The notes under the pieces are model-generated. The model ran no database searches. It saw nothing but the letters and a program-made list of their open reading frames with translations, and had not been told where the DNA came from. The position numbers were made by a program, and so were the translations under genes. Positions 24,481 through 37,830 of a DNA stretch of 64,000 bases are shown piece by piece; position 1 is the first letter of the stretch; the number at the start of each line of letters is the position of its first letter. The stretch is from positions 3,422,501 to 3,486,500 of the forward strand of contig OY756965.1 of the NCBI GenBank assembly GCA_963580455.1, read 5' to 3'. The stretch is from Euonymus europaeus. Its lineage: Eukaryota; Streptophyta; Magnoliopsida; Celastrales; Celastraceae.

Positions 24481-25198
24481 AAAAATTTATAATAAAAAAA
24501 TAATGAATAAAGTCTCAAATAATATCATATTTCCAAATACCGTTTGAATAAGTTGGCATGATAGTTACTTATCATAATGAGTCAAGGACACAATCATAAG
24601 GCTTCTTATAGAATAAAAAAAAACATAAGGGAAGAAATTTATTAAGATATTCGGAGAAGAAAAAAGTTTGAGATCGTAATTCATGACTCTCATTTTATCC
24701 GAAGAGTTAGAAGTTCAATATTTACGTGTTCACTGCTAGTTTTGGCAAGTACATAGGTTCTTGCCACCATGCGCAGGATTGCCAACTTCAAGCAGTCATT
24801 TTGGGAAGCTAGAATTAGACAATGATCTTTGATGAGGAAATCGATTGAAATTTGAAGAAAATGAGGGTGTTTAATCCAACAAAATAGATAGCAGTGATGT
24901 TAATTATATGGCTGAAAATGTAAGTCTTATTAACCATGAGATTGAAAATTCAAGTAAAATGACAACTAATAACACAGATGTATGGTTAATTTATACACCA
25001 AGCCTGGGGCAGTCTTGGATATCTACTCTTCTTATCTTCTTCACTAGGCACTGTGAAGATGCTAATATGATTGCCTCCTCATTCTAGCTGCATGCAACAA
25101 TATAATCATGGTTAGAATATCTTTTTCCCAAAAATAAATTAAAAAAAAGGGTGTTCTATCATATATAACTAAAAGTTGCATATCTAAGAAAAAGAAAT

Positions 25199-28100
25199 TT
25201 AAAGAAAAGGAACCTCACATCTTATGTTACGGTCCGCTCTGATATCCTTCAACAGCTTTTTCTTGATCTTTTGGAGCATAACAAAAGCATCCCTCATGTT
25301 TGTCCGATCTTTCGATGAATCTTCTGTGCAAGCCAAAGCTAATTCCATAACAGATGAAATACAATTCAATTTAGCAACGAAATGTCTGTCCTCTCTCTTC
25401 AGCAAATTGGCATCCACCACTCCCGTTAGTGCATATGCTAATGACTCTTTCACCCAAAGTTTCAAATTCAATTCCCCAACAAACATGTCATCAGTAGGCT
25501 TCTTTCTCGTGAAGGTCTCCATTAGTAGAATACCAAATGCATAGACATCGCATCTTGTAGAAACAATTCCCTCTGATCCATACTCTGAAAATATTGAAGT
25601 TGTTAGTCAACTCAAGATTATATGTATACATACACAATACTCTATAAAGAAGGAACCAAGTTGCATAAAACTAAAATGAATTAAGAATAAGCAATGCCAA
25701 ACTGAATTTGTTGAATATTATATATCACCTGGAGCCATGTATCCAATGGTTGCCAATGTCATTGTTTGTCTCATATCTTCTCCTTCACCCAAGAGTTTTG
25801 CAATGCCAAAGTCACCCACATGTGCCACCATATCTTCATCCAGCAGAATGTTGCTGGGTTTTAGATCACAGTGAATAATTGGTGTTGAATAACCGTGATG
25901 AAGATATTCCAATGCCGAAGCAATATCTTCCACTATGTTTAGCCTCTGGACTACATCCAAAAAATAGTTGTGAGAATACAACCATTTTTGTAGGCTTCCG
26001 TTAGGCATGAGGTCCAATACCAAGGCTTTGAAATCCATGTTGTTTGTGCAACTGCTAATAATCTTCACAAGATTTCGATGTCGAATGTTACACATCACTT
26101 CACACTCGGCTTCAAAGTTCATAAAAGCTCCCTCTAATTGCAAATTGAACATCTTTACTGCAATTTTCTTTCCATCCAAAAGTATTCCCTTGTATACAGA
26201 GCCAAAACTTCCAGTGCCAAGCAAGTTTCCCTCACTAAATCCATTGGTGGCTTGTTGGAGTTCCAGATATGAAATTCTTCTCCACGTTGCAAGAGGTATT
26301 AGATTGTCTTGTATTGGCAAATTTTGTTTACTCTTTCGGCATCTTAGAAGAACAATCATAACAGGAACCAATATTGCAAATATTGCAGGCAAAAAGTATT
26401 TCAGTAAAAGTTTCAAGACTGGCTTGGATTTTTCTGTTTTGATAGCTTTGCATGGTGGGACTCGAAATCGGGGTAAGCCACAAAGGCCATTGTTGGACAT
26501 AAACGATTGAGCTGAGAAGTTTTCAAAAGGTCCAGACTTTGGAATTTCTCCTCGTAACTTGTTGAATGAGACATTAAAATAGTTAAGATATGAAAGTTTC
26601 TCCAACGACTTTGGAATCATTCCAGAGAGGTTATTACTAGAGAGATCCAAAGTCTCCAAGCTTATCAAGCCATCAAATGATTCTGGAATATTACCTTCGA
26701 AACTATTTTCTGCAAGTGAGAGTTTCTTTAGATCTTTTAGTCCCCCAATGCTACTGGGAATGTTACCTGACAGTTGATTTCTTGATAAATCAACTTCGAT
26801 GAGAACCTTCAGACTTCCAATTTCTGAAGAAAGGGAGCCACTCAAAGAGTTTAAATTTAGGTAGACCTTCAAGATATAAGTAAGGCTCCACAGAGTTGCT
26901 GGGATTGCATAACTGAGCCTGTTGGAGCTCAAGTTGAGATATTTCAGACTAGACATATTGCCAATACATGCAGGTATTGATCCATTTAGCATATTGTCAC
27001 CAAATGCTAAAGTGTCAGACTTCTGTAATTGACAAAGCTCCGATGGAATCTGTCCTTGTATTTTATTATCATAAAGATTCAATATTTGGAGCTTCTGTAA
27101 TCTACCGATCGTAGATGGAACTGACCCAGTTAGTTCATTTTGTGAAAGGGATATCTGTATTACGTTGCTCAAGTTACCAATTTCCATGGGAATGCCTCCT
27201 TTAAGTCCGCAATGAACTAGAACAATGGTTTCAAGTGCTGAAGAGAAATTGCCAATAGAACTTGGAAGAATACCATTCAATGGATTGTCTGATAACTCAA
27301 GATATCTTAAATTCAAGCAATTCGTCAAGGACGACAGAAACATCAATTCTCGGAAGGATGATTCACCATCCAAGTGATTCAATTCAAGGCTAAGAAACTC
27401 GAGGGATCTCATGTTGCCGAGATTGGTGGGAATATTTCCAGTGAAGGAGTTATTTGACAACACTAGGATTGAAAGTTTGGAAGCATTTGAGATAGAGATT
27501 GGTATTGGTCCACTAAGTTGATTGTCCCACAGATAAAATTCCACAAGATTTGGAAAAGTGTTACCTATGCTCGATGGAAGATTTCCTGTGAGCTGATTGT
27601 CCGACAGTGAGAGGATTTCTATTGTTGAAATGTTGAAAATGCTAGATGGAATGTTGCTGGTGAGCCTGTTGGACATGAAATCTAGTTGCTCCAAGTTTTG
27701 TAGGTGCCCGACCTCGAGGGGGATTGTACCTGTCACATATATGAAATCGATACTTGTTCATTCATCCACGAATTTTTAACACATGATTCTTGAAAAAGTC
27801 TATATGATTAGATCTTGGAGACTATAATTTAAAAAATTGTCAACCTAATAACTTTTCACAAGGTAGAGCCGTCATTCTATACTTTAAGCACAGAAAAAAA
27901 AACTTACTCTATTGACATGCATTTATATATATATATATATAGTACAGTGATGTATTTAAACTATTTAAAAATATAGAACTTGCTAAAAAAGTATGTCATA
28001 ATTACCTTTGAAGTAATTAATATCGAGCCGTAACTCCTGAAGTAGAGTACAATTTCCAAAACTTTTAGGTATCCCTCCTGTAAGCTTATTTTCACCAAGA

Positions 28101-29121
28101 TCAAGCCACTGAAGTAGAGGAAGATGGTGACATATATCCATTGGAAGACTCCCAACTAAGTGATTTACATACATATAGATCATTGTTAGAGAAGATATGT
28201 TGAAGATCGAAAACGGAATTGGACCTCCGACTCCCGTATTCGCGATGGCAAGCATCTCCAATTCAACCAGATTGCCCAGTTCTTGCGGAATGTTACCTTT
28301 AATTTTAATGAAAATGAATGGAGTAAGTATTATTTTCTTGGGAGAGCGAGATTATTGAACATGGTATTTTATTTTAAATTGCTACTGAACAAAAATTAAT
28401 ATGTTTTGAGATAACCAAGTAAGGAGTCATACATACCTGTTAAATTGTTGAAACTTAGATATAACTCCTTGAGCTTGGTCAGGTTCCCGATACTCCTTGG
28501 TATGGTTCCAACAAACGAGTTATTTAGAAACGATAACTTCTCTACTTTTGGAAAAATTTTAAACATATAATCTGGTAAAGAGCCTGAAAGCTTATTTTCT
28601 TCCACATATAGCAGTTTCAAGTTAGGAAGCTGGCCATCCTCAAATGGAATGCTCCCTTCAATAAGGTTGTAACTTAAGTCCAAAAGCTCCAGCTTTGACA
28701 TGTTGAACAATAGAAGAGGGATTGTACCTGATAAGCTATTAGAATAAACATCAATTAGCTTGAGTCGGGGCAACTTTCCTAGCTCCTTTGGTAGAGGTCC
28801 ACGGAAACAGTTGAGAGAGATGTTGAGAGAGATTAGGAACGATAGATTTCCAAGGTGTGGAGAGATGGTTCCTTGGAGTGTCATATTTGAAAGATTCAAG
28901 GCAGTGACTCTTCCATGGCGTGCACTGCAAGAGACACCAACCCATCGACACATGGGAGTGGAATTGGACCAATTTTGTTCTAAGATGTCAGAGGTTATAT
29001 GAGATTTGAAATGAAGAAGAGCATATTGATCAGTGGTGATGTTAGTCACAACCTTAGCTGAACTAATCCTCATAAACAGAACCAACAGCAGTGCAACCAA
29101 ATTGAGAAGAATACTCTCCAT
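25199..29121 (-). CDS. LRR receptor-like kinase, subfamily XII-like, non-RD
   Basis: Plasma-membrane receptor kinase of the EFR/Xa21/At3g47570-like group, likely a pattern-recognition or related receptor. Four exons: 29121-28437, 28296-28006, 27729-25729 and 25584-25199, all joined in phase 1, total 1120 aa. In order: a signal peptide (1-22), an LRRNT region with a CRWVGVSC-type Cys pair, about 20 LRRs, a membrane segment near 762-785 and a kinase domain. The kinase has the Gly loop GTGSFGSVYKG near 830, AVKMF, HCDLKPSN near 947 and GDFGIAK near 964. Cys replaces Arg before the catalytic Asp (HCD), so it is non-RD. Exon 2 is 291 nt, about four LRRs, phase 1 at both ends. An alternative last junction (donor after TGTGAG near 25213, acceptor near 25094) would change only the last few residues. 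TATA-like sequence lies 144 bp upstream. No lesions seen. Confidence 0.92.
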
Positions 29122-29264
29122 AAATGAAAATTATATATGTTAAATCAAAATATTTGAGAATATTTGTGATTGAATATAAACTGGTGCAAACAATAATGTA
29201 TTAATATGTCTGAAAATATATCTGATAGAATATAAATTATGCATACGCTCACCTAAGCAAACGT

Positions 29265-29272
29265 TATATATA
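29265..29272 (-). promoter_or_regulatory. Possible TATA box of the LRR receptor kinase gene
   Basis: TATATATA on the minus strand, 144 bp before the start codon and within TCTATATATAACG. Spacing fits a promoter, but the DNA is generally AT-rich, so chance is possible. Confidence 0.35.
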
Positions 29273-30097
29273 GACAAGCTGAGACGATAACTAAAGAATA
29301 GCAGTATAGCACGACCAAGGCACCTATAATATTTGCAGTGGTAGACAAACTTTATAGTCTCATGCCGCGTCAAATACGTGTTTTTTTTTAATTATCAAAC
29401 ACGTCATTGAAATATGGTGATATTTGGGTGGACCCAATCCTGAAGACCATAAAATGTCAATCACTCTAGACAGACTTTATAGTCATCGTTGACTTGGGGT
29501 CAATAGCGATTTGGTAACAAATTTTCCTTCTTTGTAGTTCGGATTATGCCATGATATGAATATTATAATATTAGTGGTGCGTTTGGTAAAGATGTAATGA
29601 TATAAGAGTGATCAAAAAATATAAGAATAAATAAATATTTATATTTGATAGGTATATATATTATTTATCGGTATAATTTTTTGACAATTTTTTCCATATT
29701 TTGAATGTAATAATTATCATAATAATAGCTGAATAATAATTATCTTAATAATATATTCATATTTATCATCCTTCTATTAAACACACGTCACGTCACAGAC
29801 ATTCAGAAAAAAATAGAAACGAACTAACCTAACACAAAGTTTATTAATATTAGTGCAATCAAGCGGTCATTGCCGTGTATATTGTATTCCCCCACAAAAT
29901 GGATCCCACACACTTCATTTTCTTTATTCAAATATTTTTTCAAGATTGTACTATTTATTCCTGAAATATTTTTTACTGTAATTGATCGATCAATCAATCA
30001 TGCACAATTAAAAATGATCAATAATTAATTAAACAAGAGTCTTGCCTTTCATTCTCCAAAATCAAAAGGTTGCCCCATATTGTCATATTCCAACAAA
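29273..30097. other. Intergenic DNA, no gene seen
   Basis: AT-rich upstream region of the receptor kinase. A stretch at about 29572-29790 begins GTGCGTTTGGTAA and ends with TTAAACACACGTCAC, whose complement is loosely similar. It might be a small hAT-type MITE, but I could not confirm its ends. Confidence 0.4.
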
Positions 30098-30944
30098 GGG
30101 TAAATACACTTCGATAATAGAAAGATTATGGATTTTTCAATTTGATCACCAAATGTTCAAAAGTTACAAATTAGTAATGCAATGTTTTGTTCTAATATAG
30201 TTATTGTTCTGTCTAATGTCGTTGAGTTGGCTTTACGGCGTCAACCAACAGTTTACATGGCTAAAACTAGTTAATATTTTTTTTAGTCATCGAAAGATAG
30301 CTCATGTTTCATTTTTGTCACCGAAAGATTAAACGTTTCAAGTTAGTCACCGAACATTTGATTTTGTTCCAGTCAAGTCACCGATGTAGGTTTTCTTAAA
30401 ATCGAACATCCAAAAGGGCGACGTTGCAGTTTGACCTACTTTTAATTGGTCCATGTGAAAAATGATCACCAAACCTTGAACCAAACCTAGGTAACTAAGG
30501 TGAGGTTACAAACCAAGGTCATAGAGCTCAGGTTGATAGTACTAGGATATAGAGTGCTCAAGTTGGTGAGGGTTCTTTAGTAGAGAATGCTCAGGTTGGT
30601 GAGGCTTCTAGGTTAGAGAATGTGCAGGTTCGTGAAGACATTCAGGCTTCTGTTTTGGGAAGCAATGTTATTGGTGAGGACATTGAGGGTGCTGGTTTGG
30701 ATGATTAGAGTGGCGAAGAGAAGGATAAGAGTGCTTTTAGGAGGATGAGAGTGACAATAGTGCTTTTGAGGAGGATAAGGTTACTGGATTGGATGATGGT
30801 AATGTTGGATAGGGTGCTGAGCATGATGATAGTACTAATGATCAAGAAGTCCAATTTTCTGAGAATGAAGACATGTTGTTCAAGGCTGACAGTGACGACG
30901 AGGTCAGAGCGCTGGCAGATGGGAATCCCCAATACTATCCTAAT

Positions 30945-32570
30945 GAACTTCAGATGAAATTTACTACACATAAGGAGTTCAAGGATGTTGTTAGGAGGTA
31001 TGCTATTGAGGTTGGTTACAACTACAATTTGTTAGGAATGATAAGCTACGTTGCCAAGTGAAGTGTGATATTGGATGCCCTGGACCATATGGTGCCAAAA
31101 AATAACTAGGCATGCCACATATCAGCTAAAGACTTATGTCAAAAAACACGAGTGCAATAGAAGGGTTGATAACAAACAAGCCAACAATGCTTGGTTATCA
31201 ACCAAGTTAGTTGATAAAATAAGAGCTCAACCACGAATCACTGCTAGAGAATTAGTCAATCATGTAAAGGATAGCCTGCAACTTGAAAATTCATGGACAC
31301 ATGCGTACAAAACTTAGAAGAAGGCCTTAGATATAATTGATGGGAAACATCAGGCACAATATATTCAGTTGAGGAGCCATATGGCAGAAGTTTTAAGGAA
31401 AAACATAGGGAGCAACTATAGTATTCTTATTGACAGAGATAAGCCAGAAGATCCTGTAGTCTTAAAGAGGATTTATATGTGTTTGGATCCCCTAAGAGAT
31501 GGTTTCTTGGAAGGTTGCAGACCCTTTATAAGTCTAGATGGGTGTTTTCTAAAAATAGCAAATGGTGGTCAACTACTTACTGCAGCTTCTCGAGATGCTA
31601 ACAATGGGATCTTTCCTATAGCATGGGCAGTGGTTGAGAAGGAGAATGGGGATTCTTGGATATGGTTTCTTAGTAAATTGTTAGATTACATTGGTGGTTT
31701 TAATGTTAAAAGGTGATGCTTCATTTCTGACAGACATAAAGGTTTGGTGCAAGCCATTGAGCAGCTGTCCATAGAAAGCCAACATAGAACACAAGTTTTT
31801 TGTGTGGCATATTTATGCCAATTTCCGTAAGAAATGGCTTGGTAAGCAATTTAGAAAACTAGTTTATGATTTTGCTAAGCCTACCACTATGCAAGAGTTC
31901 AGGTTTGAATTGCAGAAGATTAAGGACATTAACCAGAAGGCATGGAAGTACTTTGATGACAGTTCTTTGTTTGTGGACCAAAACTAGTTTCAACCCATTC
32001 TGCAAGAATGACAGTATATATAATAACATGTTAGAGAACTTTAACTCAAAAATACTATGTGTTAGAGAAAAACTAATAATTGCAATGCTTGAGTGGTTAA
32101 GGGTCGAGGCAATGAACATACATGTCAAGAATCGTACCAAAATGGAAAGGAAGCGGGGCAGGCTGATGAAACATGTGAATGACTTGGTAAGTAAGAGATT
32201 TCTCATGACACTACAAAATGGACTGGAGATGGATGACAATCAATCTTTCAGGTATGCTGCTTCATTATAGATGCATTGGTGTTAATGTTATATATGGTTC
32301 TTGATGTATTTCATTGTATGTTATAAAGAGGCCAGAGTAATACATTGTTAATGTGTTGAACGCACTTGCTCCTGTAGGGCTTGAGACCAGTCTGGGATCC
32401 CATCTGTACAAGATGTGGCTGCAATTGGGTAGCTTCATAAATCTTCTGCTGACTTGATTAAGAAAGCTTACACCAGAGCAACCTACATGAGGTGCTACCA
32501 ACATAATGTTCAACCAACTAATGGATAAAATATGTGGTGATCCACTAGGACTAACAAGATCATTCCTCCA
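30945..32570 (+). pseudogene. Mutator-like (MuDR/MURA) transposase pseudogene
   Basis: Scattered frames spell a plant MULE transposase in order: N-terminal DNA-binding region (30952-31310, ...EFKDVVRRYAIEVGYNY, then CPWTIW and HECNRR); catalytic core (31369-31716) with ISLDGCFLK, probably the first Asp of the DDE triad, then AWAVVEKENGDSW; SDRHKGL in another frame near 31728; the NFRKKW/AWKYFDD region (31820-31960); and YNNMLENFNS with LEWLR near 32016-32100. A last piece near 32360-32520 recalls the C-terminal Cys-rich finger and a YMRCYQHNVQPTNG motif. At least four stops or frameshifts (for example at 31047, 31315, 31713 and 31985) make it non-functional. The repeated acidic text upstream (30540-30900) is probably its degraded N-terminus. 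Confidence 0.88.
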
Positions 32571-34440
32571 CCAAGGCGCTTGGTACAACACCCCTAGGAG
32601 CAGGGTGCCCAGGAGTGCACAACCAAGCGTCCAAGGCAGTGGAGAAGAGACCAAAAAAGGAAGAAAAAATTGGGCCACCTGCCTAGGTGGCTGCCTAGGC
32701 GTATGGACTGGACCACCCAGTCTAGAGTCCACTTTTGGGACTCTTGTTTGGGGGGGTACGCCTAGGCGGTTGACAAGAAATCCAGGTTCTTATGTTGCGT
32801 AACAAACCGAACGATGCCATTTTTTTTTTGGAGATACGATTCTAGAGCGATAGAAAAAGAGAAAGAGAAAGGGAGATTCTTTAAGATCTAAGCTTGGATT
32901 GAAGGTTAGAAAGTAGATTCAATAAAGATTCAAGGGAGATTTGGTGATTTGAGGTAAGTTTTCTTCATTCCTGTAATCTAGGGTTTTGGTTGGATTTGTA
33001 GAGGATTCTTGTAAGGATGGATTTATATGTTTAGGAAGGTTGTTTAGAACTTTTTTATGGTTATATTTGTAGGTTTGATTATCAATTTGTGTTACAAGTT
33101 TGGTTTGGATAGAGATTCAAGAGTTGGTGACTTTTCTAGTGAGAGAAAGGTGAGAACTCTTGATTCTCTTGTGTGTTTAATATTGATATGTATTGTTGGT
33201 GATATATTGATGTTGAAATAGGTTTGGTTTTCCTAAATCAATAGGTTTTCTAAAGAGGGTGAAACCCTAGAAATTGAAATTCATTGGTTTATAAGCTTTT
33301 GAATAGATACGAGGTAAGAGCTTCTTAACCAATTCTTTCATGCCATCGTTTCTCTTTCTAAAGAGCGGTTGTTTCTTTATTGGTCGAATTATTTTCTGTT
33401 TTTCCTTAATTGCTCCTAAGGAAGAACGAATCCATAAATGTGATTCTTTAATTTGTTGATATTGATTGCATACCCTTGAACATGTTAGATCATCTATCGG
33501 CATGTGTTACTCCGTGAAAATGCATCATGTATTAGCTATGTATATAAGAATGGTTATATATATATATACATTGTTGTATATACATGTTATTTGCATAGCA
33601 GATGCATGGGACCTCAGTTATGGACTCGAAAACCCATAGGATTAATTGAATGTTGCTTGGGAGGATGGGATGTGTTTGGGCATAGATGCAAACCATATGA
33701 CTTCCTACTGTGACAACACGCTTAGAAGAGAAACCAAAGTTTGACCGAGTCTATATCTAGTGTGGGTGTGAAAGCGCTCACGCGAATAGGAAAACCTTCC
33801 GTGGGCGAGTTATAGTTGGTGAGCTTGCTCAAATTCAATACATGGTGGGGCCATGGTACTGATGTATAGAATGCTCCGGAGGAAATACCCGGTTACTTAA
33901 TTTATTATGTGATCATCTTGAGTACATGTTCATGTTATAGATAGTATATTATTGCATTTACCTTTCCTTTGATTTCAGCCTTACGTTACTTCCTACTTTT
34001 TTTACCTTATTGGGCTTTTTGCTCACCCTTTCCTTTTTCTTTCCACCCCACAGGTGAGACTGGTGCGAGTACCGATGATGCGGATCAGTAGAATCGCTGT
34101 GACATAGATGGCACCTGGAGAGGCTAGGTTGGGGTGTGAGCTAGTGATTATACTCTTAGCATACTGGTTATGTTTTGATACATATTTGTTTGTCTTTGAT
34201 TATTGGCACCAATTGGTGTGGATGATTGTACAGTTAGACAGAATTTCATGTGATCGGATCTTCTGAACCAGGATGTAAACCTTGGGTCCATATATTGTGT
34301 TGAATAAAAGATTGTAGATGATGTTATTATTGTTGTATCAATTTGTGCATGATGATAGATGGTCTGAGGCCCTTCTGGATATGGCCTGAGGTCCTGCATA
34401 TATAGTATTTTGGACACTATTTTAGACAATTACTATTACT
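32571..34440 (+). repeat. Dispersed-repeat-like DNA, possibly an LTR; ends not found
   Basis: No gene. The region has features common in plant LTRs: a GC-rich CTAGGCG-repeating segment (32580-32770), a leader-like stretch with CTAGGGTTTTGG (32980), and a T-rich segment ending in CCCCACAGGTGAGACTGG near 34050. I could not find terminal TG/CA ends or a target duplication. Open frames here (32506-32802, 33504-33713) have no recognisable domain. Confidence 0.3.
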
Positions 34441-36607
34441 GAATATATTGCAGTGCATGCAACTAATATAGGGTGCATGTTGGAACAATTTATGTTTTTC
34501 AGTGACTCATTTTTAATGCATGGAACATGAAACCATGCATGTAACGGTAACAACAGATGTCATGCTGTCATTGGCCACCCTTTAGATTTAATATTTTATT
34601 TTCAAAATAAAATTACACTTCAACACGGCAGTTCGTAAAATGCCTTAACGACAGGCCAGCAATTAACCTGTCCGATTTGACCAAAAACTGACTGAGTGGT
34701 CATTCTTGAACAAATGTAAACTTTGGACTATCAAACTGATACTTTTTGACTGTTAATGACGAAATTGAAACACATCCCATCTTTGAGTAACCAATAGTAG
34801 TATTAACCCCAACTCCTACTCACCTATAATCATGCACACACCTCTAACCAACCTTCTGATCATCACCTTGAAAAGAGGACGGATTCTTCATAAAGACTAA
34901 CAACAAGAGGAAGCATTATTAATCAACATTAAAAGCTAAAAAGCATACAAGAAGAACAGGAACTACATCATTTTCATCAGAAAGAATATTTGTCACATAT
35001 AGAGAGTAGCCATCTCTACTTCTTAAGACTAAAAAGAAGCAGAAAAAAGAGATTGACAGAGGTGAAGAAAGAAAGAAAGAAAACCCACCTTAATCCACAA
35101 TTGACAATTCTCACAAAGACTCAATGAAACAACAAGGTTTAAGATCTAAGTCAGTCCATTGAACTATGATGTATCGATGAAATGTAATGATAGGAACCCT
35201 ATAGATAGTAGCTTGCACAGTATAAAGGGTCATTTATAGAAGAGAGAGAACAATCTTCCCTTTTACAACTCTCTCCAACTAAATAAAATCTTTCTTCCTT
35301 TCCACATTCATGAACCGAACTAATGTACTCTTCCTGATCCCGAGAAAGCTCAGGCGTCTCAATAGCCTTCGTCAATGTCAAGTCTCCACTCAAAACAAAA
35401 GCTGATCATGTGGTTAACCCACTACTAGAAGCTTTCGTGTGTGGTTGACAGCACCTAGTTGCCCTATCTTTACACCTCTATTCTTTTTTTCTTTTCTTTT
35501 TTATTTTATTTTATGATAAGTAGTACTAGTCTTTACACTTCTATTTGGGAGTAGTGATGACAAAATTTTGTTTGATCTAGATCACAGAATTTGATCGATT
35601 CAAATTAATTCAAGTTTAGACATGAGTTATACGTCCGAAATCCGAGTTCAAATGCAAAATTTTTGTCCCGGATCAGGTCAAAACACAAATTTTTAGTTGC
35701 CCGGATCATAATCTAGATTGAATTGTTTTCTCATTTACTTGTCCAAATTTAAACCAATATGAATAAAATCAAATAACTATGTTTCAAAATCTAAATTCGG
35801 ACATTCAAATATTTCATAAACACCTTATGTTTTACCTTTATTTTATTATCATTTTGCCACCCATACTTGCGAGTTAAAATTATTGCCTATTTTATTCGTG
35901 GGCCGGCTCATTTAACACCTCTAATTTATTTTTATTCATATATTGACCGAATAGACCCGCACATAAATCACCTTCCCATATATGTGTTCGAACCATAAAA
36001 GCTTCAACTATGATCATCCAATGAATGAGACAAAACATCATGTTCAAGCATTAGGAATGCTGTGATAGTGCTAATCTGTCTTAATGCTATTGGGTAAATT
36101 TTCCACTCTCAATATAATCATTTTTTATTGAATTTTAGAATAAACATTTCAAATTACAATAATTAAGGCATGACTCATTGACAGGCAAACCCTTACATAA
36201 ACATTATTAATAAACCAACGGAAAGATTAATGATCGCCAATATTTGATTAATTAAATGGAAAGAAAATTATTGATTAATTTAGGTGCTTAGGTTAATTAT
36301 TCACGGTGTTAATTATGCCACGGTAACAACCCTAGCAAAAGAGAGTTCAATTTTAAGCCTTTTCAGGCCATTTGTTCTCCAAAATTAGTGCCCATAGAAA
36401 GGTATATATATAGCATCTTCTTAAAGTCCCAACCATAATCAATGATTATTTGCCTTTCTATTTGTTTAATTAAAAGTAATGGACACCTACCTTTATTCTC
36501 TAATATGATGCTTCAGGTTGAGTTCTAAGAAGTTGGAAAAAGCCCATCAAGGCCCAAAAACAAGAGACCAAGTAGGATTAGATGTCCCTAATGGGCTTCA
36601 AGGCGCA

Positions 36608-36634
36608 TTACAATTACAATTACAATTACAATTA
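36608..36634 (+). repeat. Hexanucleotide microsatellite (ATTACA)n
   Basis: About four and a half perfect ATTACA units directly downstream of GGCGC. Confidence 0.85.
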
Positions 36635-37079
36635 GGACAGTGATGTACTTTTGTCCAACTCCACTTGAACCTCTTCTGTGCATGAAAATTTGAGGTCACT
36701 TTTGGCCACAAAGCATGGTTTAAATTAGGGTTTTGGGGCCAGAAAACCTTTAGCTCAATTTGTTTAGGGGTTCAGGCATCTGTAGAGGTTCCTTAAATGT
36801 GCAATCATGGATATTAAAGCTATTCTGTTAACTTAAACCTCACCAAGAATAACACGAAAGTGTAATATCTTCCTTGCACTTAAGGGGGTCTCAGGTGCAT
36901 TAGTTAAGGAAAACAGATTAAAGACCTTGCAAGCAAACAAATTGATTAACAGTAACAACCTTATCCACAATAATCCTAAGCAAGTTCTGTGTTTACTTGG
37001 TTATGGTTCCCAATGTCTTTGGAATTGAAGTACTCCAGATAAGATCCATGTGTTGAAATAAAATCTACCAAACACAATC

Positions 37080-37330
37080 ATAATAGAGCAAAACACAACG
37101 CAATCAACAGAGTAATACGAGAAAGAAGAAAACACAAGATTTACGTGATTCGACAAAAATACCTCCGGAGTTTATGGTTGCTTTTATTATGAGAAATCCC
37201 GTGTACAATTGAGCTAGAGTTTTCCTCTCCGCTCCCCTTCTCGCACAAGTTCCCCTTCCTAAAGCATTGAGGTGAAATCATTTTTCTAATACAAGCCACT
37301 CTATTTAACACTATGCATAAGATCTTCATT
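37080..37330 (-). repeat. Possible LTR-derived fragment
   Basis: The stretch around 37130-37160 (ACACAAGATTTACGTGATTCG) is a word widely seen near LTR ends of plant copia elements. No ends, target duplication or coding parts were found, so this is a weak call. Confidence 0.25.
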
Positions 37331-37830
37331 TGAGCATCTAGTGTGCCAAAAAGTCTACAGGAATAAAGAGAGCAAGAGCCAAATAACTAGGAAAGAAAGC
37401 TATCATTCCATCATCACCAAATAAGATAAGTCAATGTGATTCTGTATCATAGGAAATATTTTAGAGGCAAGTTTTATAATATGCATATGGCACATAATAT
37501 TGGTTGTACATTAAATAGTATTAGGTATATAATCAATAGCACACCAACCTCTGCTATTTTCATTCAGCACTCAGGTTCCAAAAAGCTGAGTTTGAATGTC
37601 AAACGCATGCCATTGTTTTATTTCCCTTCTATTTACATGTGTTACACTTAGCTTGCGGTTGCTTGGACTCTCATTTCGCCAGGCTGCGACTTTAGCAAGT
37701 TATATACAGCTCCAAGGAAACTGCCTCCACAACCGACCAATATTATGGGACCAAACATCTCCTCCAGATTCTATGTACAATGGGTGGTTGACACTCTATA
37801 CTACATAGTACTTCCTCATTGTTCAATTAG

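Larger units (their letters stand above)
22463..25198. other. Intergenic DNA with retroposon and MITE remnants
   Basis: No gene is supported. Besides the repeats listed separately, a poly(T)-led stretch at 23616-23665 (T-run then CAAAGCAATTTTATTAATG) resembles the tail of a non-LTR retroposon on the minus strand. Confidence 0.5.
30098..34810 (+). mobile_element. Candidate decayed autonomous MULE (approximate limits)
   Basis: A MULE transposase pseudogene (30945-32570) lies between two degraded, oppositely oriented similar stretches. The left one begins GGGTAAATAC at 30098. The right one, read from the minus strand, begins GGGTTAATAC at about 34810, and both continue with an AAAGAT..TTTCAATTT pattern. 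The left flank (30270-30400) also has repeated 'AGTCACCGAA' words common in MULE TIRs. No clear 9-bp target duplication was found, and the right half carries other repeat DNA. The limits are therefore tentative. Confidence 0.4.
34811..37830. other. Intergenic DNA, no supported gene
   Basis: Three kilobases of AT-rich spacer between the MULE remnant and the first RING gene. It contains a short (ATTACA)n run (36608-36634). A stretch at 35548-35935 begins AGTGATGACAAAATTTTG and has the look of a degraded MITE. A frame on the minus strand (35199-35393) begins with TTG and has no recognisable domain. Confidence 0.5.

Noticed and set aside
35199..35393. Minus-strand frame rich in Ser, Glu and Cys
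   Set aside because: Begins with TTG. A possible donor further down (about 35089) is not enough to build a gene, and no homologue comes to mind.
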